Assembly (NCBI GenBank): GCA_023898405.1
Contig: CP060221.1
Span: 2,433,501-2,497,500 of the forward strand
DNA from: Myxococcales bacterium
GTDB lineage: Bacteria; Myxococcota; UBA727; JABDBI01
DNA length: 64,000 bases
Reading direction: 5' to 3'
The notes beneath the pieces were generated by a model. It was given only the letters and a program-made list of their open reading frames with translations. It was not told the DNA's origin and did not search any database. The translations under genes and the position numbers were made by a program. Below are positions 36,281 through 44,990 of the stretch, piece after piece (position 1 is the first letter of the stretch; each line of letters begins with the position of its first letter).

Positions 36281-36688
36281 CTAGCCTGGAGAATTTTGTG
36301 CTTCAATATATTTGCGCACGATTTCGACCGGCGCCCCACCGCAAGAGCCAGCAAAATAGCTCGGTGACCACAACACACCTTTGTAATATCTTTTTTCTAG
36401 CTCAGGCCAGTTTTGCCTAAGTCTCCGTGACGAAACACCTTTTAGGCTATTTACTAGCTTAGCGATTGAGACTTTTGGTGGATAATGAATGAGCATGTGC
36501 ACATGATCCTCTTCACCATTAAATTCTTTCAAAATCACCTGATGTTCATTGGTAATTTTTTCGAAAATTCTTTTCATATCATCAAGTATATTTTTATTAA
36601 GCACTTTTCTTCGATATTTTGTCACAAAAACCAAATGAGCGTGAAGATTAAAAACAACATGTCTTCCAGTACGAACTTCGCTTGACAT
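36281..36688 (-). CDS. tnpA: IS200/IS605 TnpA (Y1 HUH transposase)
   Basis: A 135-residue single-strand transposase. The HUH metal motif is in E-D-H-V-H-M-L-I-H-Y and the nucleophilic tyrosine in I-V-R-K-Y-I-E-A-Q. The length is standard. No frameshift or stop is seen, so TnpA may still be active although tnpB is broken. Confidence 0.93.
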   Translation of the reverse strand: MSSEVRTGRHVVFNLHAHLVFVTKYRRKVLNKNILDDMKRIFEKITNEHQVILKEFNGEEDHVHMLIHYPPKVSIAKLVNSLKGVSSRRLRQNWPELEKRYYKGVLWSPSYFAGSCGGAPVEIVRKYIEAQNSPG

Positions 36689-36717
36689 TAGACCAGACCT
36701 ATTGAAAAATAAAAGCT

Positions 36718-37878
36718 ATGAATATTTAAAAAGCTTTTAAATTCAGACTTAAGACCAATAGTATCACCTCGGTGCAGTTGGCAAGCATTGCTGGTTGCAA
36801 TCGCTTAGTTTGGAATAAAGCTTTGGCATATCAAAAGGAACGTTTAGAGAACAAAGAGTATACGCTTTCATATTACAAAATGGCGCCGCTTTTGCTTGAA
36901 TGGAAAAAAGAGCATACTTTCCTAGGTGATTGCCCATCGCAGAGCCTTCAGGAAACTTTAATGGCTCAAGACCGGGACATTAAAGACGCATTCAATAAAA
37001 AGAGCGCTAAGAAATTTCCTCAGTTCAAAAAGAAAGGCCAATGCGATAGTTTTAGATATCCGCAGGGCATCAAAGTTAGTGACAATCGAGTATTTTTGCC
37101 TAAAATCGGTTGGGTGGGATTTTTTAAAAGCCGGGATATTTTAGGCACCATCAAAAATGCCACTGTATCGAAAAAAGGTGAGCATTGGTTTGTTTCAATT
37201 TAAACTGAACAAGAAGTGGCAAAACCGGTCCATGACTCAACTTCCATAGTGGGCGTTGATTTGGGAGTTACAAAATTCGCCACTCTTTCGAATGGGCGAG
37301 TATACGAAGCCAAAAATAGTTTTAAGAAGCGGCAAACGCGTTTAGCGAAGCTGCAACAACGATTAACTAAAAAGAAAAAAGGATCTTCGAACTTTAAAAA
37401 ACTTAAAAAGAGAATCAACAAACTACACACAAAAATATTCAATATCCGGCAAGACTATTTGCACGAAGTAAGCACTGACATCAGCAAAAACCACGCTTTG
37501 GTTGTGCTTGAAGATTTAAAGGTGGCGAATATGAGCAAGTCGGCCAGTGGAACCATTGAAGAACCAGGAAAGATGGTGGCGGCCAAGTCAGGCTTAAACC
37601 GTTCGATTTTGGATCAAGGTTGGCACAGCTTTAAAAGCATGCTGAACTATAAGCTGGAGCATCTTGGTGGTGAATTGTTGCTGGTAGATCCTCGCTATAC
37701 CTCGCAAAAGTGCTCAAGCTGCGGACATACCGAAAAGGAAAACCGCTTAAGCCAGGCGCACTTTGTTTGTGTAAGTTGTGGACATAAAGAAAACGCCGAT
37801 ATAAATGCGGCTAAAAATATCTTGGCGGTGGGGCACACCGTTCTAAGCCTGCAACCTAAAGTAGCACTCGCTGCGTAG
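36718..37878 (+). pseudogene. tnpB: TnpB RNA-guided nuclease, two in-frame TAA codons
   Basis: One continuous frame of 386 codons is interrupted by TAA at codon 4 (36727-36729) and at codon 162 (37201-37203). Reading through gives a normal TnpB: K-A-F-K-F-R-L-K-T at the start, RuvC aspartate in G-V-D-L-G-V-T-K-F, glutamate in V-V-L-E-D-L, the zinc finger C-S-S-C...C-V-S-C, and the last aspartate in E-N-A-D-I-N-A-A-K-N. AAA-to-TAA and CAA-to-TAA changes would explain the stops. The 3' end and right hairpin would contain the omega RNA. Confidence 0.9.
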
Positions 37879-37887
37879 GGTCAGGAA

Positions 37888-37910
37888 TCTCCCGGCATTC
37901 ATGCCGGAGA
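37888..37910 (+). repeat. IS605 right-end hairpin
   Basis: CCGGCAT-TC-ATGCCGG with flanking TCT/AGA extends the stem. It lies ten bases after tnpB and would form both the transposition end and the 3' part of the guide RNA scaffold. Confidence 0.7.
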
Positions 37911-37920
37911 GGATGTCAAT

Positions 37921-38355
37921 CCACAAAATTCTAAATTAATCGGCGAATATCAATCACAAATTAATCACGGACAAACACGGGCACAAGTTGTCTGGAAACG
38001 AATTATTTTTCCTAACCAGCGTTCAGTTGATTTAGGTGCTATGACGGGTGTGGATTCGAGTGGAACCAGCGGAACAAATGGCACAGTCAACAACCACTAT
38101 GACAAGGTCGTAATTGGACTTTTACTGACAACAGCACTAAATGCAGGTGTCCGAATAACTCAAGGGAAATATGACCAAAATTCAGCGAACTTGACTCAAG
38201 AACTGGGCAACTCATTGGCTCAAGAGACTTCTCGACTAGGAAACAGGATAGCTGATAAAATGCTATCCACCCTTCCTACTATCAAGGTACCTATGGGTAA
38301 GAGACTGAATGTTTTTGTTGAACAAGATTTTAGTTTGGAACCTTATTTAAATTAA
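37921..38355 (+). pseudogene. VirB10/TrbI conjugation protein, C-terminal remnant
   Basis: About 144 residues remain in frame directly after the IS605 right end. They match the VirB10/TrbI C-terminal domain: S-K-L-I-G-E-Y-Q-S-Q, G-Q-T-R-A-Q-V-V-W-K-R-I-I-F-P, S-V-D-L-G-A-M-T-G-V-D, V-N-N-H-Y-D-K and the final G-K-R-L-N-V-F-V-E-Q-D-F. VirB10 spans the envelope in type IV secretion systems. The N-terminal two thirds are missing and no other conjugation gene is in the window, so a plasmid or integrative conjugative element was cut here. Confidence 0.82.
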
Positions 38356-38413
38356 TATGAATGGTTTTCGTTTCATGGCTCTCTGAAAAGCATAACCGAG
38401 TTTCATAATACTT

Positions 38414-38451
38414 CCAAAGGCTTTCCTCTTAGAAAGCCTTTGGATTTTTTT
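38414..38451 (+). terminator. Strong rho-independent terminator
   Basis: CCAAAGGCTTTC pairs perfectly with GAAAGCCTTTGG over a six-base loop and is followed by A and seven Ts. It ends the plus-strand VirB10 remnant, 59 bases after its stop. Confidence 0.85.
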
Positions 38452-38455
38452 ATGT

Positions 38456-38743
38456 TCAGGCTGCCAATTTCAGCTGCCGTATTTTTGGCTTAGGTCTCAT
38501 TTTTTGAACCTTCCAAATTTCATAGTCGCGCTGAAGATTTAGCCACATTTCGATGCTTGTTCCCAACAACATAGCAAGACGCATAGCCATTTCAGCACTA
38601 ATGCCAGAGTGTCCGTTAAAAAGCCTCGAAAGGGTAGTTCTTTGCACGCAAAGCTTTTGCGCGGCTTCACTAACGGTTAACCCTGTTTCTTCATTACAAA
38701 GGGCATCTCTTACTATTTCACCTGGGTGAAGTGGTTTATGCAC
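38456..38743 (-). CDS. higA: HigA-family antitoxin
   Basis: A 95-residue XRE helix-turn-helix protein of the HigA/VapI type. It starts with H-P-G-E-I-V-R-D-A-L and contains L-T-V-S-E-A-A-Q-K-L and L-S-R-L-F-N-G-H-S-G-I-S. It neutralises its toxin and represses the operon. It is 12 bases downstream of the toxin gene, the usual toxin-first order for HigBA. Confidence 0.88.
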   Translation of the reverse strand: MHKPLHPGEIVRDALCNEETGLTVSEAAQKLCVQRTTLSRLFNGHSGISAEMAMRLAMLLGTSIEMWLNLQRDYEIWKVQKMRPKPKIRQLKLAA

Positions 38744-38755
38744 GTCAAATCCTCC

Positions 38756-39034
38756 TTAATGATAATCAAGGTAATCGATTAAATAGGCATCATTTTCTAC
38801 AAACTCAAAAATGATTCTCCAATTTCCGCTTACCGTAACCGAGTAAAAGCCTTTCAGATCTCCTTTGAGTTCATGAAATCTCATTCCCGGTGTATTCATG
38901 TCTTTGGCATCAATGGCAGCATTGAGCCGCTGTAGAATGATTTTAAGGCGCTTTTCATGGGAGGCTATAATTCCCTTTTTGCTTCCTTTTAGGAAAAATT
39001 CTCTAACACCTTTGTGTTGCCAAGACTTTATCAT
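38756..39034 (-). CDS. higB: HigB-family ribosome-dependent RNase toxin
   Basis: A 92-residue RelE/HigB fold toxin: M-I-K-S-W-Q-H-K-G at the start, M-R-F-H-E-L-K-G-D-L-K-G-F-Y-S-V and N-W-R-I-I-F-E-F. The start at 39034 fits the family; the long upstream frame runs into the IS5-type element. That element ends only 52 bases upstream, so the native promoter of the pair may be damaged. Confidence 0.87.
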   Translation of the reverse strand: MIKSWQHKGVREFFLKGSKKGIIASHEKRLKIILQRLNAAIDAKDMNTPGMRFHELKGDLKGFYSVTVSGNWRIIFEFVENDAYLIDYLDYH

Positions 39035-39085
39035 GCCATCATATGTAACATGTAGCGTAACGCGCGTCAAGTTGATCCAATTTTG

Positions 39086-40178
39086 AGAGGGCATCCGAAA
39101 AGTTTTAGCCTTCGGGCATGATCGTAGAGAAATAAATTTAAAAAAAGCAGGTGGCTTTCTATAGTTTTCTGCCCAGGACCCATAAATATCTGTTCGAGAG
39201 CATAGCATCGCAAGGCTAATCAAATCTATGCCATGAAAGATGATCGCGAACACGTCTATCGAAGAAGAAAAGCTCTATCCTGGTCGTAACCTCCTTGTCA
39301 TGGTGTTTATGGCCGCAAATTTGATCCACGCCTCAGAGTTGCGAGGTAGATACTCGTAGTCTTTGCTCAGTCGCCTTTGGCTGTTGAGCCAACCGAAAGT
39401 TCTCTCAACGACCCAACGAAATTTGACGATCTGAAATTTTTTTCGAGGTCTTTTTACTATTTTCAACAAAGCATTGAAAAGATCTGATACCCACTGTTTA
39501 AGCGGCTCGCCACTATACCCGCCATCGCCAAAAAAGATCTTTATGCTGGAAAATAATGGCTTCAATCGTCGCAGAAGCAGTTTCGCTCCAGCCCGCTCTG
39601 AAATCGCCGCAGAGTGAACAACAACCGCAAGGACAAGGCCCAAAATATCTGTTGCTAGATGACGCTTACGACCTTTGATCTTCTTGGCACCGTCGTATCC
39701 TTTTTCTATTGCAGGGACCGCAGTTTTAACGCTTTGACTGTCGACGATTGCAGCGCTTGGCTCTGTGCTTCTTCCAGCGTCAACCCTCACCATATCGCGC
39801 AGGACATGCAAAATGCGCTCAAAGGTACCGTCCTTCGACCAAGTCGAAAAATACTCATACACCGTTGATTTGGGTGGAAAGTCTAGCGGAAGAAGCTCCC
39901 ACTGACATCCAGTTCTAAGCATGTAGCGGCAGCCATTGACTACATCGCGCATATCAGTCTTACGTGGTCTTCCGCCGGGCTTTGCTGGTGGAATTAGCGG
40001 CTCAATAAGTCGCCACTGCTCATCACTCAAATCAGTCTTGCATCGATTTTTCATAATTTACGTCGTTGCATTTTTGATTGCATAGATTAATTTTCAACAA
40101 CGACGGTATGAATTTCGTTCTCTTTTGAACAGTAGTTCGACCTCAAAATTTTTGGGTAACCCTTTTCGGATACCCTCT
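39086..40178 (-). mobile_element. IS5-family element (1,093 bp), copy 1
   Basis: Ends are AGAGGGCATCCGAAAAG and the complement of AGAGGGTATCCGAAAAG. The length equals copy 2 at 56041-57133 and the sequences differ at only a few bases. The flanks are TTTTG and TATAA, so no matching TA duplication is present, unlike copy 2. This suggests recombination or deletion at one side after insertion. Confidence 0.9.
39275..40054 (-). CDS. IS5-family transposase
   Basis: A 259-residue DDE transposase. It has a DUF4096-like N-terminus (W-R-L-I-E-P-L-I-P-P) and the triad in I-V-D-S-Q-S-V, F-F-G-D-G-G-Y and V-V-E-R-T-F-G-W. It differs from copy 2 by single residues (Cys/Tyr at position 4, Gly/Arg in the V-D-x-R-S-T-E-P stretch). 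The frame is complete. Confidence 0.92.
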   Translation of the reverse strand: MKNRCKTDLSDEQWRLIEPLIPPAKPGGRPRKTDMRDVVNGCRYMLRTGCQWELLPLDFPPKSTVYEYFSTWSKDGTFERILHVLRDMVRVDAGRSTEPSAAIVDSQSVKTAVPAIEKGYDGAKKIKGRKRHLATDILGLVLAVVVHSAAISERAGAKLLLRRLKPLFSSIKIFFGDGGYSGEPLKQWVSDLFNALLKIVKRPRKKFQIVKFRWVVERTFGWLNSQRRLSKDYEYLPRNSEAWIKFAAINTMTRRLRPG

Positions 40179-40179
40179 T

Positions 40180-40272
40180 ATAAAATGTGCTATTTGCATT
40201 TCTCGGCAGCTCTTGAGGGTAGATCAGGTTATTCCAATCTTCTGTTCTCTTGAAGCTGCCGATTCGTTTCAA
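40180..40272 (-). pseudogene. Start of an ORF cut by the IS5-type element
   Basis: A TTG-started frame overlaps the stop of the kinase-like gene (ATTGA overlap) and reads about 31 residues (K-R-I-G-S-F-K-R-T-E-D-W-N-N-L-I-Y-P) before entering the IS end. It also contains an inverted repeat (CGGCAGCT...AGCTGCCG, 40204-40261). It could be a downstream partner gene lost to the insertion, or just the terminator region of the kinase-like gene. Confidence 0.25.
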
Positions 40273-41243
40273 TTTCGACCAAAGTCGAGCTTATTAAAAA
40301 GCAATAACTGAGCTTGTGCATCTTTAATGGCGGCGCTCATCTCTCTTGCCTGTTCATTAATATTAGCATTAGCGCTTACTAGAAGATTCCTGAGGTAGTT
40401 TTCATAAACGGCAGCACTCTGTACTAATTTCTGAGTGGATTCTTGGCTTACTGTTTTTGGAACTATCTCTCTAATAATACGGTTAAAAGTCAGAAAAGCA
40501 CTGGCAAAGATAAGTTTTAAGCCATCGCTTTGAGAATAAGTCCTAAATTCCGACTCATTGGGCATTCCTATTTCATCTAGCTCACTATCGAATAGGGAAC
40601 CAATTTTATTCTTGGAATATAAATGTTTTATGTCGAAGATAATATTTTGGTATCTTTCTAGAAGTTCTTTTTCAGTCGGGAATGTTGGCTCCGTTTTGGC
40701 CTCTAAGTGAAGCTTTAGCATGTCCGACATAAGTCCTGTGTCAAAGGCAAAAACTTTTTTGCTTTGGGGATCGTATGAAAGATTATCAAACTTTAAATCA
40801 TCGAAATCCAAGCCAGAGGAGAGGATGCCTTTCATAAACCTTAAGTAGGCCAATCTAAAATCTTTATTTAGGACAAATGCCAATTCTTCAATGGTTTCTC
40901 CTGGTGCTTTTTTTTGGAAAAAATGGAGGGCTTGATTCGGATCAAAACTAAATAAGGTAGTCGGCCCTAAACCAATGGCGTAAACAAAAAATGAGCCAAA
41001 TTTATCGATACAATGCTGATTAGCAAGTTTTGGCTGCGCCTTCTTTATGTACCAAATATCGTTATTGTTGTTTGACTTTGAGGTAGGCGTAAGCTGGTAG
41101 ACAATATTGATATCACCCTTTCCTATCTCTGAGCCTTGTTGGTACGCCACTCCGAATATATTATAAGTATTTGCCACCAAGGTGTTTGAACTTAGTAGCT
41201 TGATCATTAGAATAAAATAAACTTTTTTTAAAAGTGAAAGCAT
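40269..41243 (-). CDS. Exported protein-kinase-like protein
   Basis: A 324-residue protein with a signal peptide (about residues 1-25). It shows an ordered set of kinase motifs: glycine loop G-S-E-I-G-K-G-D-I-N-I-V (37-48), a VAIK-like lysine in W-Y-I-K-K-A (67/68), the catalytic loop F-D-D-L-K-F-D-N (Asp149, Lys151, Asn154; Phe replaces the His of HRD) and F-D-T-G at 167-170 for the DFG aspartate. The C-terminal 130 residues are helical and unrecognised. Kinase function is inferred. A protein exported by Sec would need ATP outside the cell, for example inside a host. Confidence 0.55.
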   Translation of the reverse strand: MLSLLKKVYFILMIKLLSSNTLVANTYNIFGVAYQQGSEIGKGDINIVYQLTPTSKSNNNNDIWYIKKAQPKLANQHCIDKFGSFFVYAIGLGPTTLFSFDPNQALHFFQKKAPGETIEELAFVLNKDFRLAYLRFMKGILSSGLDFDDLKFDNLSYDPQSKKVFAFDTGLMSDMLKLHLEAKTEPTFPTEKELLERYQNIIFDIKHLYSKNKIGSLFDSELDEIGMPNESEFRTYSQSDGLKLIFASAFLTFNRIIREIVPKTVSQESTQKLVQSAAVYENYLRNLLVSANANINEQAREMSAAIKDAQAQLLLFNKLDFGRN

Positions 41244-41396
41244 AATGAATAATCCTTAAAATTAAAATAATTTTAAAATAAAAAATACAACTAATTAAAA
41301 ATTTAATCTAATACAAATAAAACAATAGTCAATCGAGATTTGCCTCCAGGGCGTACGCATGAGTAAATAAATCACGAGTTTCGCATTTTAAATTAA

Positions 41397-41893
41397 TGGG
41401 TTAAGGCTCGGGGGATTAAGCCTCATGCTGTTGTAATGGATTCATGGCATTCCAGTCTCGATAACCTCAAATGTATTAGAGATCTTGGCTGGGTATGGGT
41501 AACTTCATTGCGTAAAAACCGCAAGGTTAACCGTGATGTTACTTTAGAAACGCTGGAGATTCCCGATGAAGGGCTTTTGATTCACTTACGTGGCTATGGT
41601 TGGGTAACGGTATTCAAGTTTGAGGCTAAAAATGGCCGCATTGATTTCATAACAACAAATATGAAAGATCCTACCCGAAATGAGGTAAAAAAAATCATGG
41701 AACATCGTTGGTCTATCGAAGTCTATCATCGTGAAATAAAGCAAACATGTGGTATTGAGCGTTGTCAGGCACATACTGGTTAAGCGCAAAGAAATCATAT
41801 TTTTCTTTCTATAGCTGCTTGGTTTGCTAAACATAAAGCAAGGCTAAAAACAAGAGATTCATTTTATTGCCAGCAGTGGGATGTTATTAAAAG
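41397..41893 (+). pseudogene. IS4/IS701-like DDE transposase fragment
   Basis: An open frame from 41397 with M-D-S-W-H-S-S-L-D-N-L, G-Y-G-W-V-T-V-F-K and W-S-I-E-V-Y-H-R-E-I-K-Q-T-C-G-I-E-R matches the C-terminal half of IS701-like transposases. An in-frame TAA at 41781 interrupts it, after which homologous sequence continues (H-I-F-F-S-I-A-A-W-F-A). The N-terminal half is absent and the 3' end is cut by an IS6 fragment. CACGAGTTTCGC, found just upstream at 41373 and again near 42007, may mark its original ends. Confidence 0.75.
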
Positions 41894-42007
41894 GGTAGTG
41901 TTGCAAACAATGACAGAGTACAAAGATGTCCTCCAATAGGTTGACTTACATTTCAAGAATTGGGTCACTCAGTCCAAATTGTCTGTTGATGAACTTTTTA
42001 ATTGATA
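41894..42007 (-). mobile_element. IS6-family fragment (transposase 3' end)
   Basis: This 114 bp piece starts with the terminal repeat GGTAGTGTTGCAAACAATG and matches the first 114 bases of the complete copy at 42380, with a few differences. It then breaks off into unrelated DNA. Confidence 0.85.
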
Positions 42008-42086
42008 CACGAGTTTCGCGCTTTATTTTTAGAATTCAAGAGTAAGTCATTAATAACTTGATGTTTTGTGTGATAGCACTTTTAAT

Positions 42087-42365
42087 GGTAGTGTTGCAAA
42101 CAATGACAGAGTACAAAGAGGCCCCTCCAATAGGTTAACTTACATTTCAAGAATTGGGTCACTCAGTCCAAATTGTCTGTTGATGAACTTTTTAATTGAT
42201 AGTGAACTTTTATCCATTAAGTGGTAGAGCTGACCTTTGAATAGCATATGCATTGTTTCAATTCCGCGAATTGTGTTGAAGGCTGTCTTGTAAGAGAAAT
42301 AGCCCATGCTATGCCGTGTTTTCCATTTTATCCTCCTGTGATCCTGCTCTATAATATTATTTAAA
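42087..42365 (-). mobile_element. IS6-family fragment (transposase 3' third)
   Basis: A 279 bp piece identical over its length to the end of the complete copy that follows 15 bases later. It encodes the last 75 or so residues of the transposase and stops at ATTATTTAAA. The adjacent repeat of the same sequence suggests aborted or one-ended transposition, or recombination. Confidence 0.85.
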
Positions 42366-42379
42366 GGGGCTGTAGTAGC

Positions 42380-43221
42380 GGTAGTGTTGCAAACAATGAC
42401 AGAGTACAAAGAGGCCCCTCCAATAGGTTAACTTACATTTCAAGAATTGGGTCACTCAGTCCAAATTGTCTGTTGATGAACTTTTTAATTGATAGTGAAC
42501 TTTTATCCATTAAGTGGTAGAGCTGACCTTTGAATAGCATATGCATTGTTTCAATTCCGCGAATTGTGTTGAAGGCTGTCTTGTAAGAGAAATAGCCCAT
42601 GCTATGCCGTGTTTTCCATTTTATCCTCCTGTGATCCTGCTCTATAATATTATTTAAATATTTGCTTTGCCTAAGTTCCACATTGAGATACTTACCTTCA
42701 CTTTGAAGTTGAGATAAGGCAGCCGGATATGATGGGTGGCGATCAACAGTTAAAGTCCGTGGCTCAGCGCTCCTGCGTAGCATTGATAACTTGCCTAAAA
42801 ATAGCTTGGCAGCTTTTTGATTTCGGGTTTTGCTAAGATAAAAATCAATAGTCTGTCCCCGTGAATCGATAGCCCTATAGAGATAGAGCCACTTTCCCTT
42901 TACTTTGACGTAGGTTTCATCAAGCTTCCAAGAATCATTTGGTGATTTCAAAAAGTAGCTGGCGCGCTTTTGTATCTCTGGAGCATAGTGCTGAACCCAT
43001 CGGTAGATTGTTGTATGATCGGCATTTAGACCACGCTCTTTCATCATCTCTTCTAGGTCACGATAACTGACCCTGTAACGAAGGTACCAACGTACGCAAA
43101 GAAGGATTGCTTCGCCTTGATAATGCCGCCATTTAAAATCTGATGAAGTGTGTTTTCTCATCCCTCAATATTAGTAAAAATGGAGCCCATTCACAAAATC
43201 AGGATTTTTTGCAACACTACC
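42380..43221 (-). mobile_element. IS6-family element, complete copy A (842 bp)
   Basis: The terminal repeats are GGTAGTGTTGCAAA, close to the GGCACTGTTGCAAA of IS26. No 8 bp target duplication is present. Left neighbour is a partial copy of itself; right neighbour is an IS481-type element. Confidence 0.93.
42433..43161 (-). CDS. IS6-family transposase, copy A
   Basis: A 242-residue DDE transposase with an N-terminal zinc/HTH-like region (F-K-W-R-H-Y-Q-G-E-A-I-L-L-C-V-R-W-Y) and the triad in K-L-D-E-T-Y-V-K-V, T-V-D-R-H-P-S-Y and I-I-E-Q-D-H-R-R-I-K. IS6 transposases act by replicative cointegration. The product is identical or nearly identical in all five copies of the window, which implies recent spread. 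Confidence 0.95.
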   Translation of the reverse strand: MRKHTSSDFKWRHYQGEAILLCVRWYLRYRVSYRDLEEMMKERGLNADHTTIYRWVQHYAPEIQKRASYFLKSPNDSWKLDETYVKVKGKWLYLYRAIDSRGQTIDFYLSKTRNQKAAKLFLGKLSMLRRSAEPRTLTVDRHPSYPAALSQLQSEGKYLNVELRQSKYLNNIIEQDHRRIKWKTRHSMGYFSYKTAFNTIRGIETMHMLFKGQLYHLMDKSSLSIKKFINRQFGLSDPILEM

Positions 43222-43300
43222 ATATTTATACATACTTTTAAAGCCTAGCAAGTTTATTTAAACTTAACAATCAGATGTCTAGGATCATGACATATGAGAC

Positions 43301-44251
43301 TCAAGAGACTCTAAATTTATATCCTTTTGACTCTAAAAATTCCTGAGGCGTCTGTAAACCCAGGGCCTCATGAGGCCTGTCCCAGTTATAGGTATCCATA
43401 TAATCGTTCAAAAGCGGTCTTAATTCAGTAAGTTGCGTGGGTAAATCATAGAGCTCGTAGAAATCGGTGCGCCAGGTTCCGTTAATTCGCTCTACATGGC
43501 CGTTCAGTTTGGGTGATTTGGGGGCCAATACAGCCAGTTCTAGTTTGTATTTTTTGCAGGCATCTTCAAACTCAGCCATAAATTCGCTACCGCCATCAAC
43601 CTGAATTTTTTGTATTGGAAATGGCGATTGATTTATCAGTTTATCTATAAAATCACTGGCTGTTTTAGCGGTGGCTCTGGTGTATACCTCGGCAGTATTC
43701 CATCGACTTACTGTGCAAATAGCATTGAAGTGTTTTAAAACGCATCCATAAGCCATAGGGACGCTCATATGATCTATTTGAATAGCTTGCCCTGGGGAAT
43801 CTGCTTTGAGCTTTTGTCCTCGTTTAAGCCTGATAGCGTAGGGTCTTTTGGGCTTTAATCTTACGATGCCTTTGTGCCTTGAAAGCTTGGCTGATACTAA
43901 AACACCACGTTGTAAAAGCCCAGAAATAACCCTTCCTACCGCGCTCTCAGAAATATCCACACCTTCTCTTTTTAAAAGTTTTGTTATTTTTCTTTTTCCC
44001 CACCTGGGAAACTCTTCTCGCAGTGCTTGGATCCGTATTGTCACATTGCTTCGATTTTTGGCTTTGCGAAAGTTTTTGGGACGTCTGCTTTTGGAAATGA
44101 GGCTATCAAGCCTCATGGTTTTATTTTTACGCCAGCGATAAAGCGTTGATCGAGGCACACCAACAATCTTAGCTGCATCATCTGATGATAAACCTTTAGA
44201 CATAATTTTGGAATTGTAAGCCCAAAAAAGGAGCCCCTCATGCAGCAACAT
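43301..44251 (-). CDS. IS481-type transposase
   Basis: A 316-residue transposase. The N-terminal HTH reads D-D-A-A-K-I-V-G-V-P-R-S-T-L-Y-R-W. The rve integrase core has I-Q-I-D-H-M-S, V-D-G-G-S-E-F and N-G-H-V-E-R-I-N-G-T-W-R as catalytic triad, and a tail typical of IS481/IS3 enzymes (N-W-D-R-P-H-E-A-L). The start at 44251 is preferred over 44317, which adds 22 hydrophobic residues. No stop is seen; exact element ends were not found. Confidence 0.85.
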   Translation of the reverse strand: MLLHEGLLFWAYNSKIMSKGLSSDDAAKIVGVPRSTLYRWRKNKTMRLDSLISKSRRPKNFRKAKNRSNVTIRIQALREEFPRWGKRKITKLLKREGVDISESAVGRVISGLLQRGVLVSAKLSRHKGIVRLKPKRPYAIRLKRGQKLKADSPGQAIQIDHMSVPMAYGCVLKHFNAICTVSRWNTAEVYTRATAKTASDFIDKLINQSPFPIQKIQVDGGSEFMAEFEDACKKYKLELAVLAPKSPKLNGHVERINGTWRTDFYELYDLPTQLTELRPLLNDYMDTYNWDRPHEALGLQTPQEFLESKGYKFRVS

Positions 44252-44455
44252 TACTTGCTTCACCAAGTGTACTATAAAGTTAAGAAAGTTCGAGTAAGAG
44301 CTCAGATAAAGAAGCACAAAGCCATTTTGACGCCATATTCCGCTTCGAGGAAGCTAAGTCCCTTCTTATTTATCGCAAAAATCTCATATCTGTTTGAACC
44401 TGGTCAGTTTGACATAAGAGTGATATGTTTATTGCAAAAACGATCATTTTATTAG

Positions 44456-44851
44456 ATGGGTTCACTAGTGTTGGGGAAAAATTCTTTTGGGTTTGGATTT
44501 AAATATCTTTATGTGAACAAAAACACCACTCAAACGTGAGTATTAATTAAAATCAAATTCATCATCAAATCTAGTCACCTCGTGGGGAAACACAAATTTA
44601 TTGGAGTTGGATGCAGAATAATTTAGAAACCGAACACCCAGTACAATATTTGGAAAAAATTTCTTTTTTTGATGGTTGATGTTTTTGATTGGATTCGATG
44701 AGTTGAAAATTAATTTCCGTGACCGTAATCGAAGATGTTTACGGGAACGGTAACTACGTTACGTACCGTTCCGTACCGTTGAACTTTTGTCCCTGTAAGT
44801 GCCCGAAATCATTGAATTTTGAAAATTTAGAGGGGACAGTTAACCTATTTA
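44456..44851. other. Gap of about 400 bp without a recognisable gene
   Basis: A short ORF at 44719 and a run of near-repeats based on GTACCGTT (44745-44785) are visible. Codon pattern and composition do not support a gene. The stretch ends at a truncated IS5 fragment. Confidence 0.4.
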
Positions 44852-44990
44852 GAGGCTGTAAAAAAAATCAAATCTCAGGTGGTAAGCCAATTTTCCAATC
44901 GTCTGATACATAATCTTGCATTAGCGATGTAGTTCATTGATTCCTGATGCTTTGTATTCTTCTCATAGTTACGCACCAGACGCCTATTTC
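44852..44990 (-). mobile_element. IS5-family right-end fragment
   Basis: 139 bp matching the right end of the element at 1097-2001, starting with GAGGCTGTAAAAAAAATCAA and coding for the last 37 transposase residues. It is cut at GCCTATTTC by IS6 copy B; the other part of the element is not on the far side of that copy. Confidence 0.88.

Larger units (their letters stand above)
36200..37920. mobile_element. IS200/IS605-family element
   Basis: It has divergent tnpA (minus) and tnpB (plus). A left-end hairpin, CTCTTCA-TTTA-TGAAGAG, is at 36234-36251, and a right-end hairpin, CCGGCAT-TC-ATGCCGG, is at 37892-37907. The right end abuts the remains of a VirB10/TrbI gene at about 37921; the exact left border is uncertain. 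These elements move as single strands between subterminal hairpins without target duplication. Confidence 0.82.

Noticed and set aside
36718..37878. Reassignment of TAA to a sense codon, because several frames read through TAA
   Set aside because: Core genes here end in TAA (rimP, nusA, ylxR and others), and the read-through cases are mobile or non-essential genes, so plain pseudogenes explain them.
44719..44913. 64-residue ORF with a cysteine pair
   Set aside because: It runs into the IS5 end fragment in the wrong direction and covers a stretch of near-repeats; no support for coding.
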